Assembly: GCF_018283645.1 (NCBI RefSeq)
Contig: NZ_JAGSXH010000060.1
Span: 1-37,745, forward strand
Direction of reading: 5' to 3'
DNA: 37,745 bases
Origin: Actinocrinis puniceicyclus
GTDB lineage: Bacteria; Actinomycetota; Actinomycetes; Streptomycetales; Catenulisporaceae
Position 1 is the stretch's first letter. Each line of letters starts with the position of its first letter. A program made the translations under genes and the position numbers. Positions 8,424 through 15,717 of the stretch are shown piece by piece. The notes under the pieces were generated by a model. The model did no database searches. It saw nothing but the letters and a program-made list of their open reading frames with translations, and was not told the DNA's origin.

Positions 8424-8674
8424 GACTGTCCTCTTCCAAATCGGTTGATGCGAGGAAGGCCAAGCAGTCCCTGCTGATGGGTGGTGGTGTGGACACGGCG
8501 CATTGATCTCGGTTGCCAGTAGTTGCCCGGTCGATGAATGATCACCGGACCATCTTGGCGAACCACACCGACAACCGGGGCACTCCGATCAGCGCCCATT
8601 CGCTGTCGGCGAACGCCTGCTCGTGCAGTGCGAGCCCCTCCTCGATGTATTACCGCCCACCACGTACAAGCTCG
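8424..8674. other. non-coding gap in E2 cargo
   Basis: No gene or clear repeat seen. It separates the nuclease-like gene from the nucleotidyltransferase operon and presumably holds the promoter of the former. Confidence 0.4.
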
Positions 8675-9343
8675 TCAGGCCACCCGACTACCCGAAACGC
8701 CGGACGAGGGACAACGCCGCGAGGAGTCGTCCGGTTGGTAGTTGACTCCCACAGGCACCAAGGTCAGCAGCGGGAATGATGAGGCCACAGTCAAGAGCTG
8801 GCTGGAGTCCCGTAGGTTTCGGCTACCTCGGCCCCAGTCCTCCGGCCGACATCTGGAGACGCCGCTCCTCGCCTGATGACCAGCTGCCGCTGTGGTCGGC
8901 ACCACGCCAACCTTCCGCAGTCTGCGGATGTCCCGCTGGTCTTTCGGCCGACCGAGTTGTTCCTTGTAGGCAAGGACGTCGGCGAGCTGGGCGAACGGGA
9001 GTCCCTGGATGATCTCTGCTCGGTCAATCAGCTCAGTCGCGTTCCACTCGTCCGACACCCACCCGGCGGAGAACTGGATGCGGCCGTCGCAGAATTGGGA
9101 GATGCGGGCGCCGTTGACCTCGCCGATGGAGGGGACGCCATGTTGTTCGGCCAGGCGCCAGGTCTCGTTGCGGGCCACAATGTCCAAGTCCCAGATTTTC
9201 GGCCGAAGCCCCTTTGCCAGTAGAGGGCCGCTGCCAAAGATCACCATGTCGCCCAGGTCTAGGCCGAGCTTGTCGACGATGACAAGTAGGTTGTGGATGA
9301 GTGGATGCTCACGCAGGCGGGCGTGATGCGCCAGTTTAGACAC
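8675..9343 (-). CDS. nucleotidyltransferase-fold protein (E2 cargo)
   Basis: The first 140 residues look like a Pol-beta-type nucleotidyltransferase: a GSG turn (residues 37-39) followed by Asp52-Leu-Asp54 in KIWDLDIV, and a later KEQLGRPKDQRDIRRL helix typical of MNT/AbiEii-like proteins. The GTG start follows the stop of the preceding small gene after one base (TAA-A-GTG), so the two are co-translated. After about residue 142 the sequence becomes low in family character (GHQARSGVSRCRPEDWGRG onward); this tail may come from loss of the original stop or from a frameshift. Possible roles: a toxin/antitoxin-type nucleotidyltransferase or the enzyme of a nucleotide-signalling module with the adjacent Crp-type sensor. 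The substrate is unknown. Confidence 0.6.
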   Translation of the reverse strand: MSKLAHHARLREHPLIHNLLVIVDKLGLDLGDMVIFGSGPLLAKGLRPKIWDLDIVARNETWRLAEQHGVPSIGEVNGARISQFCDGRIQFSAGWVSDEWNATELIDRAEIIQGLPFAQLADVLAYKEQLGRPKDQRDIRRLRKVGVVPTTAAAGHQARSGVSRCRPEDWGRGSRNLRDSSQLLTVASSFPLLTLVPVGVNYQPDDSSRRCPSSGVSGSRVA

Positions 9344-9344
9344 T

Positions 9345-9587
9345 TTAAGCCTCCGGAGCGGTCTTCAGCGCGGATGTTCCGTCGGATGCAGGGCTGCGCT
9401 TGCCGTCGAGATGCTTCTGCGCCTTGCCGAGGGCGATGGCGAGCTCCGGCCGCTGCTCCGGAGTGGAATCTTTGAGCATGCTCCGGAGTCGGTCCGTGAA
9501 GGCCCGCTCCTTGATCCAGATAGCCAGCACCCGTGCCAACGCGACGATGAGCGAAACGCACGTGCCCCCGACTTCGACGTAGATCAT
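9345..9587 (-). CDS. small membrane-anchored protein (E2 cargo)
   Basis: An 80-residue protein with one hydrophobic segment near the N-terminus (GGTCVSLIVALARVLAIWI) followed by a charged tail (KERAFTDRLRSMLKDSTPEQ and an Ala/Lys-rich end). It sits between the Crp-type regulator and the nucleotidyltransferase and is nearly fused to the latter (one-base gap), so the three probably act together. I do not know a function; small single-pass proteins beside nucleotide sensors and nucleotidyltransferases can be membrane effectors or regulatory subunits. ATG start with GGGGG upstream. Confidence 0.6.
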   Translation of the reverse strand: MIYVEVGGTCVSLIVALARVLAIWIKERAFTDRLRSMLKDSTPEQRPELAIALGKAQKHLDGKRSPASDGTSALKTAPEA

Positions 9588-9645
9588 GACGGGCCCCCGA
9601 CTCCAAACTGCGGCAGCGGCGTTGTCATCTGCATGACCCGGCCGG

Positions 9646-10326
9646 TCAGCCGACCGTCATGAGGCCATCGGCGATGTTGCGCAGCGCTGACAGCTTGCGG
9701 ATGGTGATCGCCTGTCGACCGGTATCGACGATGCCCGATGCCTTGAGCAGCCGGATGACTTTCTTGACCGACTCGAGCTTGTTCGCGCCTACTAGGGCAG
9801 ACATCTCCTCCTGGCTCATCCGCAGCAGCGCGCTGTCCTCATCGAGTCTCTCGCCGACGCCATAGTCGACTAGTTCGATGAGAGCCTTGGCGAGCTGCTG
9901 TCCAATAGCGAGTTCCGATTCGGTGCGCTTGGTGTTCGCCCGGCGGGTCCGGATCGCTGTTGCAGCCCACAAGTCCAAGATGATGTGTGGATGGGCGAGG
10001 AGGAACTTCGTCCATGGGCCTTTAGGTAGGAACACGGCACTGACGTCGTTGAGAGCGATGATGCCCGCCGATCGCGGTTCCTCTGTGATCACGCCGATCT
10101 CGCCGACGATCGCGCCGGGTCCCCGAACATCGACAATCCGGCCGGGCTCGCCCTGCACAACCTTGACAAAGCCCTTTTTGATCAGCAGGGCGAAGTCGCC
10201 GGGCTCGCCCTCGAGGAAGAATGGCTGTTCGGCGGCACGGTTGAGCGGATGGCCGATGGACTCCATCTCGGCCAGCTCTTCTGCGGAGCAGAACGGTTGC
10301 TCTCGCCAGCGAAACGCTTCAGACAT
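9646..10326 (-). CDS. Crp/Fnr-type cyclic-nucleotide-binding regulator (E2 cargo)
   Basis: I start the 226-residue protein at the ATG giving MSEAFRWREQ, since the frame upstream (to 10362) is not protein-like. No Shine-Dalgarno sequence is visible, so it may be leaderless. A cNMP-binding beta-barrel covers about residues 15-125. Its phosphate-binding cassette is largely preserved (GEIGVITEEPRSAGI, with Glu and Arg-Ser), so it may bind a nucleotide. The C-terminal winged helix is MSQEEMSALVGANKLESVKK. It precedes a small membrane protein and a nucleotidyltransferase in one transcriptional direction, 58 bases from the former. Inference: a sensor that responds to the product of that enzyme and controls the operon. 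Confidence 0.85.
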   Translation of the reverse strand: MSEAFRWREQPFCSAEELAEMESIGHPLNRAAEQPFFLEGEPGDFALLIKKGFVKVVQGEPGRIVDVRGPGAIVGEIGVITEEPRSAGIIALNDVSAVFLPKGPWTKFLLAHPHIILDLWAATAIRTRRANTKRTESELAIGQQLAKALIELVDYGVGERLDEDSALLRMSQEEMSALVGANKLESVKKVIRLLKASGIVDTGRQAITIRKLSALRNIADGLMTVG

Positions 10327-10395
10327 GCTTGAAAGTGTAATGCGACATGTTAGAAGAAGCAATAGTCTGCCTTGTAGAGGGTTTTACTACCCGTG

Positions 10396-10890
10396 CTACG
10401 CAGCGATGGCGTTGACGAGCATCTGTGGAACGGCGTCGAGCGCGGTATCGAGGAGATGCTCGATGGCGACGGCCGGTGATCCAGCTTGATCAACGTCGAC
10501 CATGCCGGCCCAGGCTTCCGGTTCGTAGCGAGCGAGCGACGAGAGTGCGAGCGTCACGATCCACCAAGCCAGCAGCGGGTGCAGCGGCCGGTCCATCCCG
10601 GATACAGCGGGCAGCACCCACCAGTCGCCTCGGTAGCGGGTAGCGCAGCGCTGTTCCACCGTGGACACGTCGGGGCCGGGATCGGGACGTTCATCAGAAA
10701 GCTCGTCTCGAGTACCGAGTTCGTGAAACGGTATTCGACTGGCGGAGCGGGCGGGGGCGAACTGCTCCGCGGCTGCGAGCCTTGCAGCGTGGGATAGCCG
10801 GACAGGAAGTCGAGGAGCCGGTCACGGGACGGATCGTCCGCGAGGGTCACGGGCAATCCAGTGGGCCTGAACAGCGCCGTGAGGATTAGG
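10396..10890 (-). pseudogene. frameshifted YaaC-like protein remnant
   Basis: The distal part (10396-10668) reads HPLLAWWIVTLALSSLARYE and then a stretch ending in DAVPQMLVNAIAA, which resembles the C-terminal end of YaaC-family proteins (HPLL, then LS..CRYE..WW). Upstream coding similarity continues in a different frame, about 10670-10890 (LADDPSRDRLLDFLSGYPTL, then YRFTNSVLETSFLMNVPIPA). The two parts would join by a one-base shift near 10665-10680. The family is over 300 residues long, so the N-terminal half is also missing. The fragment directly follows the ParB-like gene. Likely a decayed cargo gene. Confidence 0.5.
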
Positions 10891-10897
10891 GACCTGC

Positions 10898-11845
10898 CTA
10901 CTCGTACTCTTCGGCGACCTCGGTGGCACGGGCTGGGGATACGAGCATCTTCTTCCGGTCGCGCAGACCTGAGTTGTACGCGGTGACGATGTTCTCGGCC
11001 AAAGGGAGGCTGCGGGAGTTCGAGCCGCCGCCTGAAGTGGTCATCCGAACTGCGTGCATCTTCCAATGACCCACGGGCGCCTTCTGGAGGGTCCTGCTTA
11101 GGCGGTCGAGCTGGACTGTGTCCCAGTTGGTATCGATGACCATCCCCACGGCCCGGATAGCCATGTTGTCCCAGGTGGTCCGGTCCTTTGTCCAAGCGTC
11201 GGCAAGAGTGTTCAGGACTTTAGGAAGTAGCCCTTCGCGCTTAGCGCCAACCGCCATGACGGCCTGGACAGCGCCAATCTGGTTGGCCGAAGTGCTCCCG
11301 GTTACTGTCAGACCGCAGGACAGCACCTCGTCGTCGATTCGGGTCACCAATTTGTCCTTGGCGGTCAGCGCCACCCGGTAGTTGTCGACTGGGCGGACTG
11401 CCTTTCGGTCGCGGTTGGCAGCCAGGAACAGCGCGGCTTCCTCGGAGCGAGTCAAGCCCTCATAGACCATGCAGTGACGGGTGAAATTCGGTCCGTGCTT
11501 CTCCGCAGCCACCCTCGTGGAGTGCTGGCCATCTAGCAAGTAGTACCGGCCGTCCTCACGCTTGGACACGATCGCGGCCAGCAGGACCGCAGGGTTCCAG
11601 ATGCTTGCCAACTTATTGGCCCAAGAGCGCTGGTACATGCGCTGCGCATCCAGGGACGGGTCGATCTCCAGGAGGCCCACGGCGATCTTCTCGTGATACA
11701 CGGGCCGGTCGTCCTGCGGTGGTACCACGTACTGCGGAGGCACCTTACTGCGCTGTTTGCCTGGGGACTTCTTCGCCAGAACGGCCTTCGTTGTCAATGG
11801 ATTACCTCTCTGCGTTGACCCGGTTACTGACACAGAGTCAAGCAT
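10898..11845 (-). CDS. ParB/sulfiredoxin-fold protein, DUF6551-type (E2 cargo)
   Basis: The protein contains YYLLDGQHSTRVAAEKHG, the DGQHR-like box of ParB N-terminal/sulfiredoxin-fold proteins, then LTRSEEAALFLAANRDRKAV, as in actinobacterial and phage DUF6551 proteins. Function is not established; such folds bind DNA or nucleotides and can hydrolyse CTP or ATP. An open frame begins at 11860 (ATG CGA GAG), but that ATG lies inside a 17-bp repeat array, so I favour the ATG at 11845 (MLDSVSVTGS, 315 residues). The gene is the last cargo gene before tniQ and has a dedicated repeat array as promoter or operator. Confidence 0.65.
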   Translation of the reverse strand: MLDSVSVTGSTQRGNPLTTKAVLAKKSPGKQRSKVPPQYVVPPQDDRPVYHEKIAVGLLEIDPSLDAQRMYQRSWANKLASIWNPAVLLAAIVSKREDGRYYLLDGQHSTRVAAEKHGPNFTRHCMVYEGLTRSEEAALFLAANRDRKAVRPVDNYRVALTAKDKLVTRIDDEVLSCGLTVTGSTSANQIGAVQAVMAVGAKREGLLPKVLNTLADAWTKDRTTWDNMAIRAVGMVIDTNWDTVQLDRLSRTLQKAPVGHWKMHAVRMTTSGGGSNSRSLPLAENIVTAYNSGLRDRKKMLVSPARATEVAEEYE

Positions 11846-11853
11846 AGAAATCT

Positions 11854-11911
11854 CTCGCATGTCAATTTTTCTCGCATTGGTACATTTCTCGCACTAGTGG
11901 ATTCCTCGCAT
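11854..11911. promoter_or_regulatory. four repeats with 17-bp period upstream of the ParB-like gene
   Basis: CTCGCAT or CTCGCAC occurs at 11854, 11871, 11888 and 11905, exactly 17 bp apart, each preceded by a T-rich spacer (for example TTTTTCTCGCAT). On the gene's strand the unit is ATGCGAGAAA. The array is AT-rich against the GC-rich background and covers the start region of the ParB-like gene. Tandem sites in helical near-phase suggest cooperative binding of a protein, perhaps the gene product itself. Confidence 0.7.
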
Positions 11912-12205
11912 CGGCGCGCTGGAGTGGGGCTACAGCCGCGAGACCTGTTCAGCTCGGCGCGAACCTTGAGCCGATCATTGTGGTTCTCGCCCGCCTGTCG
12001 TGGCGCCGGGAAAGCCAACGCGGGTGATCTTTGTGGCCTCGGCCTAAGCTTCCTGCTCGGCCTGTGACGCAGCGCTACGAAGCGTCAGGAGCTGGATCTG
12101 TGCCGCGGCAATCTTTAGGGGGCGGATCAGTTCAAGGCCATGTTCGCTGCCCGTGTCGTCGAGTGACCTGGTGCTCGTTGAGGACCCTTGCGATGGACGC
12201 ATGGG
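11912..12205. other. non-coding gap between repeat array and tniQ (E2)
   Basis: No gene supported. Short open frames here lack ribosome binding sites and protein-like composition. It marks the junction of the transposition module and the cargo. Confidence 0.4.
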
Positions 12206-14584
12206 CTACGGGCTCGCGGCGCCCTGGTCAGCGTTTTGGTCAGAAGGTTTACGAAGGTGCGCCGCGTGGCTTCCTCCTCCTGGAGGACGCATCGGAATGC
12301 CGTAGGCATGAGCCCTGTCGAGAATGACGGAAATGCTCGTGCCCTTCTCCCGGGCGATCTCGCCCGGTGTTCGGCGCAGCTCGACGTACTGCTCGACGAG
12401 CCATTCCCGGTCGATGTCGTCGTAGCGTCGGTGGTGGACGGTGCGCATCGGGATGCCGTACTCGCCGGCCAGTCGTGCGACCATCGCGCGTGTGATCCCG
12501 TAGGCGTTTCCGATGGACTGGGCCGATTGGTACTCGTCGAGATAGCGGCGTCTGAGCTCGTGCTCTGGGAGCAGTTGGCGGGCGACCCGCATGCGTTGCC
12601 CGGTGGCACGCGCCTGGGTAGCGGTCTTGGGCGCCATGGGGGCCGGGTGTTCGGTGAGAACGTCGCGGATCGTCTCGATTCTGCTGCCGAGGGCGTCGGC
12701 GGCGAATCGTGCGGGGTAGCGACGTCCCTGGACAAGCTTGTGGAGGTGAGCGATGTCGATGTCTGCGGGGTCGGTTCCGGGAAGGTCGATGCCGTCGAGC
12801 AGGGCGATCGGTGGATTCCAGACGACGGGTTCGTCTTCTGCGCCCTGGGTGGCGAGGAACTCGCGCGCGACCGCGTCGAGCGCATCGGCGATTTCCGCCG
12901 GCCGTACTTCGATGAACCGTTCGCACTCGGAGCGAAATGGTGTCTGCTCGGTGGCGGGGAAGCCTGGGGCTGCGTCGATGGGCAGGGCGCTGATGCGGTG
13001 GAACAGGACGCATCGTGCAACGCGGGCCCGCAACTCACCTCCGGCGGGGTAGCCGATGGTGCGACACAGACCGGTCCACTGGGTACTGGGGAGTAGGTCG
13101 CGGTAGTCCAGTCGACGGCGCCGTTCGTAGTCGATCGCTATATCAGATTCATCGAGGAAGTCGGCCAGGCGGTCCAGGGCGACCGTCGCTGCGTCCCAGC
13201 CCTGCCGCTCTTGCAGCAGCTGCAGCAAGCGGGACACGGTCGGAAGGTCGGTGACCGAGCCGAGCATTGCTGCGGCGGCGTTCATGGTCAGCCCGCTGCC
13301 GACGAGCAGCGTTGCCGCGGCCCAGGCCGGTGCGAGGACACGGGAGTAGACCCCGGGTGGGCTCAGTCGCACCTGCCACGCTGTCCAAAAGACGCTGGGC
13401 AGTGCGCGGGCGCGGCTGTTGAGCTGCAGCTCGTCGGCCCTTTCTCGCGCGGGGAAGGCAGAGGTGCGCATCCGGAGCTGATCGCCAGGGCGCAGGGTCG
13501 GACCGAGTGCGGCGAGCTGTATCGATCGCAAGACCGGGCCGGTGCCCCGGCCCCACGTGACGATCGTGGTGACGGTGGCCTTCTCGGCGCCTTCGCGGCA
13601 TGAATCGATCAATTCTCGCATCGCTCTGGCCGCTGCGGACCGCGATTTGGTGCCGAGGATCCGCAGCGCTGCGGTGATTGCGATCGCGGTGGTTGATGCG
13701 GTCGGCGGGGCCATGAACCCAGGGCGGATCAAGGTCTTGCGCTGGGGGTCACCCCCGGAATCGTGTGAAGCGGCGTCAGCGTCCAGGATGTCCAGGGGAA
13801 CCCACGCCGACAGCTTCGGAGCCGTGATGTTGGCGAGCACTCTGCCGGCAACGGCCCGCACTTCGGAGAGAGCGACGCTGGCAGGCTGGGGAAGTCGTCC
13901 GTAGAGCCCGAATACGGCCCGGTCGGCGTCGATGGTCTCAAGCACAAGTCTTTGCGCCGTGAGCGCGGGGTGGTCCTCAGCGAGGCGGAGCGTGCGGGTC
14001 GTGCTTAGCTCATGGCCGCATCCGGAGGTGGGCTCCGCGCGTTTTGATGGCCAGCTCCCGCATCGTCCCGGTATGGGCAAACCGTCGCGTGAAAACATCA
14101 TCTGACGCGGTGTCCTCATGCACTTCGGACACAGGTCTGCCAGCAGGCGGCCGTGTCGCAGGCAGGCGAATGACCATCCCAGGCGCCAGGTCAGCTGCCA
14201 TCGGCCGCCGCTGTCCGCGAGGCAGTCCGGACAATAGCGAGAGCCGCTACCCCGTCCCCATAGGCGCTTTCTGTTCACCTGCCGCGTCTCCGAGTCGATC
14301 AGCAACGCCCGGCCTTGAAAACGCATCAGCGTCATGCGGTGAAGAACGCTCTGATCCGTGCCGGTCGCGTGGGCAATCCCCGCCGCTTCGTGCTCACGCA
14401 ACGCGATAGTCCAGTCATTGGGCACGTCCGGATTGCGGCTCTTATGCTTCGTGCGCGCCGACAGGTCGAGATCCTGCAGCACGTCGCCGTAGCGGACCTG
14501 CATGCGGTGAGTCAGCGCCTCCAACCAGGAGTCAAGCGCCTCTCCGGGCAGCGGTGCGATGCGGATCGGGAAGGTGCGGACCAC
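12206..14584 (-). CDS. tniQ: TniQ/TnsD-like target-selection protein of E2
   Basis: I start at the GTG at 14584 (product begins VRTFPIRIAPLPGEALDSWL), 5 bases past the tnsC stop; an open frame to 14656 would overlap tnsC and has no family resemblance upstream. The 792-residue length then matches the E1 copy (787). The TniQ zinc block is intact: RYCPDCLADSGGRWQLTWRL, then FACLRHGRLLADLCPKC. The C-terminus has two HTH-like segments (QSIGNAYGITRAMVARLAGE and TPGEIAREKGTSISVILDRA). Presumed role: recognition of the dnaB 3' end and recruitment of TnsC. It is the only target selector in the element. Confidence 0.92.
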   Translation of the reverse strand: MVRTFPIRIAPLPGEALDSWLEALTHRMQVRYGDVLQDLDLSARTKHKSRNPDVPNDWTIALREHEAAGIAHATGTDQSVLHRMTLMRFQGRALLIDSETRQVNRKRLWGRGSGSRYCPDCLADSGGRWQLTWRLGWSFACLRHGRLLADLCPKCMRTPRQMMFSRDGLPIPGRCGSWPSKRAEPTSGCGHELSTTRTLRLAEDHPALTAQRLVLETIDADRAVFGLYGRLPQPASVALSEVRAVAGRVLANITAPKLSAWVPLDILDADAASHDSGGDPQRKTLIRPGFMAPPTASTTAIAITAALRILGTKSRSAAARAMRELIDSCREGAEKATVTTIVTWGRGTGPVLRSIQLAALGPTLRPGDQLRMRTSAFPARERADELQLNSRARALPSVFWTAWQVRLSPPGVYSRVLAPAWAAATLLVGSGLTMNAAAAMLGSVTDLPTVSRLLQLLQERQGWDAATVALDRLADFLDESDIAIDYERRRRLDYRDLLPSTQWTGLCRTIGYPAGGELRARVARCVLFHRISALPIDAAPGFPATEQTPFRSECERFIEVRPAEIADALDAVAREFLATQGAEDEPVVWNPPIALLDGIDLPGTDPADIDIAHLHKLVQGRRYPARFAADALGSRIETIRDVLTEHPAPMAPKTATQARATGQRMRVARQLLPEHELRRRYLDEYQSAQSIGNAYGITRAMVARLAGEYGIPMRTVHHRRYDDIDREWLVEQYVELRRTPGEIAREKGTSISVILDRAHAYGIPMRPPGGGSHAAHLRKPSDQNADQGAASP

Positions 14585-14589
14585 AGCCG

Positions 14590-15717
14590 TCAGCCCTGCT
14601 TTCTGTGGTTCCTCGGCCTGCTGGTCTTCATGCCGCTCGCTAGCAACTCCTCCCATTGCGCCTGCTGCTCCCGCGCGGCCCTGTCGGGTTTGACGTGGGT
14701 GAGAAGGTCGGGCGTCAGGCGCTCTTCGCCGGTGCGGATGGCCCGCAGACAGGCCCGCTTGACCAGCGTCATCAGGGAGCCGATGTGGCCGCTGCAGCGC
14801 GCGTAGAGGTGGTCGGACAGGTCGTCGGCCAGCATGCCCGGGTACTTGTCAGCCAGCACCACGCGCTGTTCCAGGGAGAGCAGGAAGCTGCGCCACTGCA
14901 TGCGCCCGGCTTCGTTTTTGATCGTGAACGGGGCCAGTTCGAGCGGGGTGATCCGGCGCTCGAGCTGCGGGTCCTCGTACAGGCCCTTTTTGCGCAGGTC
15001 GTAGCCGATGAACAGGATCATCAAGGGGAACTCGTTGGCGATCGTCTTGAACTGGTTGGCCAGCTCGGTCCCGCGTATCGAGCGGAACCGCAGGAACTGC
15101 AGATCATCTACTAGCAAGAGCCTTGATTCGCAGGAGACGGCGCAGTCCAGGGCCCGGGAAAGGAACGAGTTCGCGGTCCCGCTGTTGCGCCCGGAATGGG
15201 CGAAGAACTCCAGCATCGCCCAGTTGAAGTCCTTGACCGTTGTGTCGCCCATCATGCCGACCCGGATCACCGGCCACCGCTCGTGACCCGCGGCGGTAAA
15301 CCGGCCGTGCTGGCGGATCAGGTCGTTGTGCACGCGCTTGGCGAAGGAGAGACCGACGGTGGTCTTGCCCAAGCCAGGGAACGCGTCAACCGCAGCCATG
15401 CCCTTGGCCTCCCAGTTCGGCTGGTCCAGCCCGGCTTCGAGGACGTCAGTTAGATCCGCTATGAGCCCATCGGCCTGCACCGTTTTGATCGGTCGTAGGT
15501 TGGCCAAGAACCTGCGACGTGCGAGATCGTGCTCTTCTTTCGCTGCTGGCCCCAAGGCCTTGAGTTCGACCATCGTCATGTCGGGCGGGCGTGGATAGTC
15601 CGGCGCCTCGGCGAACGCCGCGAACCCCTCCTTCCTGGTCAAGGTCAGCTCATCGAGGCGTAGGGACTTCCACGCCGGATCCTCCGGCACTGCGGTATCG
15701 GGTTTCGGCCTGCTCAC
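14590..15717 (-). CDS. tnsC: TnsC-like AAA+ ATPase of E2
   Basis: The 375-residue protein has Walker A FPGLGKTT (Gly117-Lys118) and Walker B SRLLLVDDLQFL (about residues 198-209). Layout and length match the E1 TnsC, but many positions differ, including the N-terminal 60 residues. It joins TniQ bound at the target to the TnsAB transposase. The GTG start overlaps the tnsB stop (GTGA). A short basic C-terminus (KTSRPRNHRKQG) resembles that of E1. Confidence 0.93.
   Translation of the reverse strand: MSRPKPDTAVPEDPAWKSLRLDELTLTRKEGFAAFAEAPDYPRPPDMTMVELKALGPAAKEEHDLARRRFLANLRPIKTVQADGLIADLTDVLEAGLDQPNWEAKGMAAVDAFPGLGKTTVGLSFAKRVHNDLIRQHGRFTAAGHERWPVIRVGMMGDTTVKDFNWAMLEFFAHSGRNSGTANSFLSRALDCAVSCESRLLLVDDLQFLRFRSIRGTELANQFKTIANEFPLMILFIGYDLRKKGLYEDPQLERRITPLELAPFTIKNEAGRMQWRSFLLSLEQRVVLADKYPGMLADDLSDHLYARCSGHIGSLMTLVKRACLRAIRTGEERLTPDLLTHVKPDRAAREQQAQWEELLASGMKTSRPRNHRKQG

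Noticed and set aside
8513-8779. Plus-strand 88-codon frame in E2 cargo
   Set aside because: No ribosome binding site, low-complexity composition, and overlap with the nucleotidyltransferase gene.
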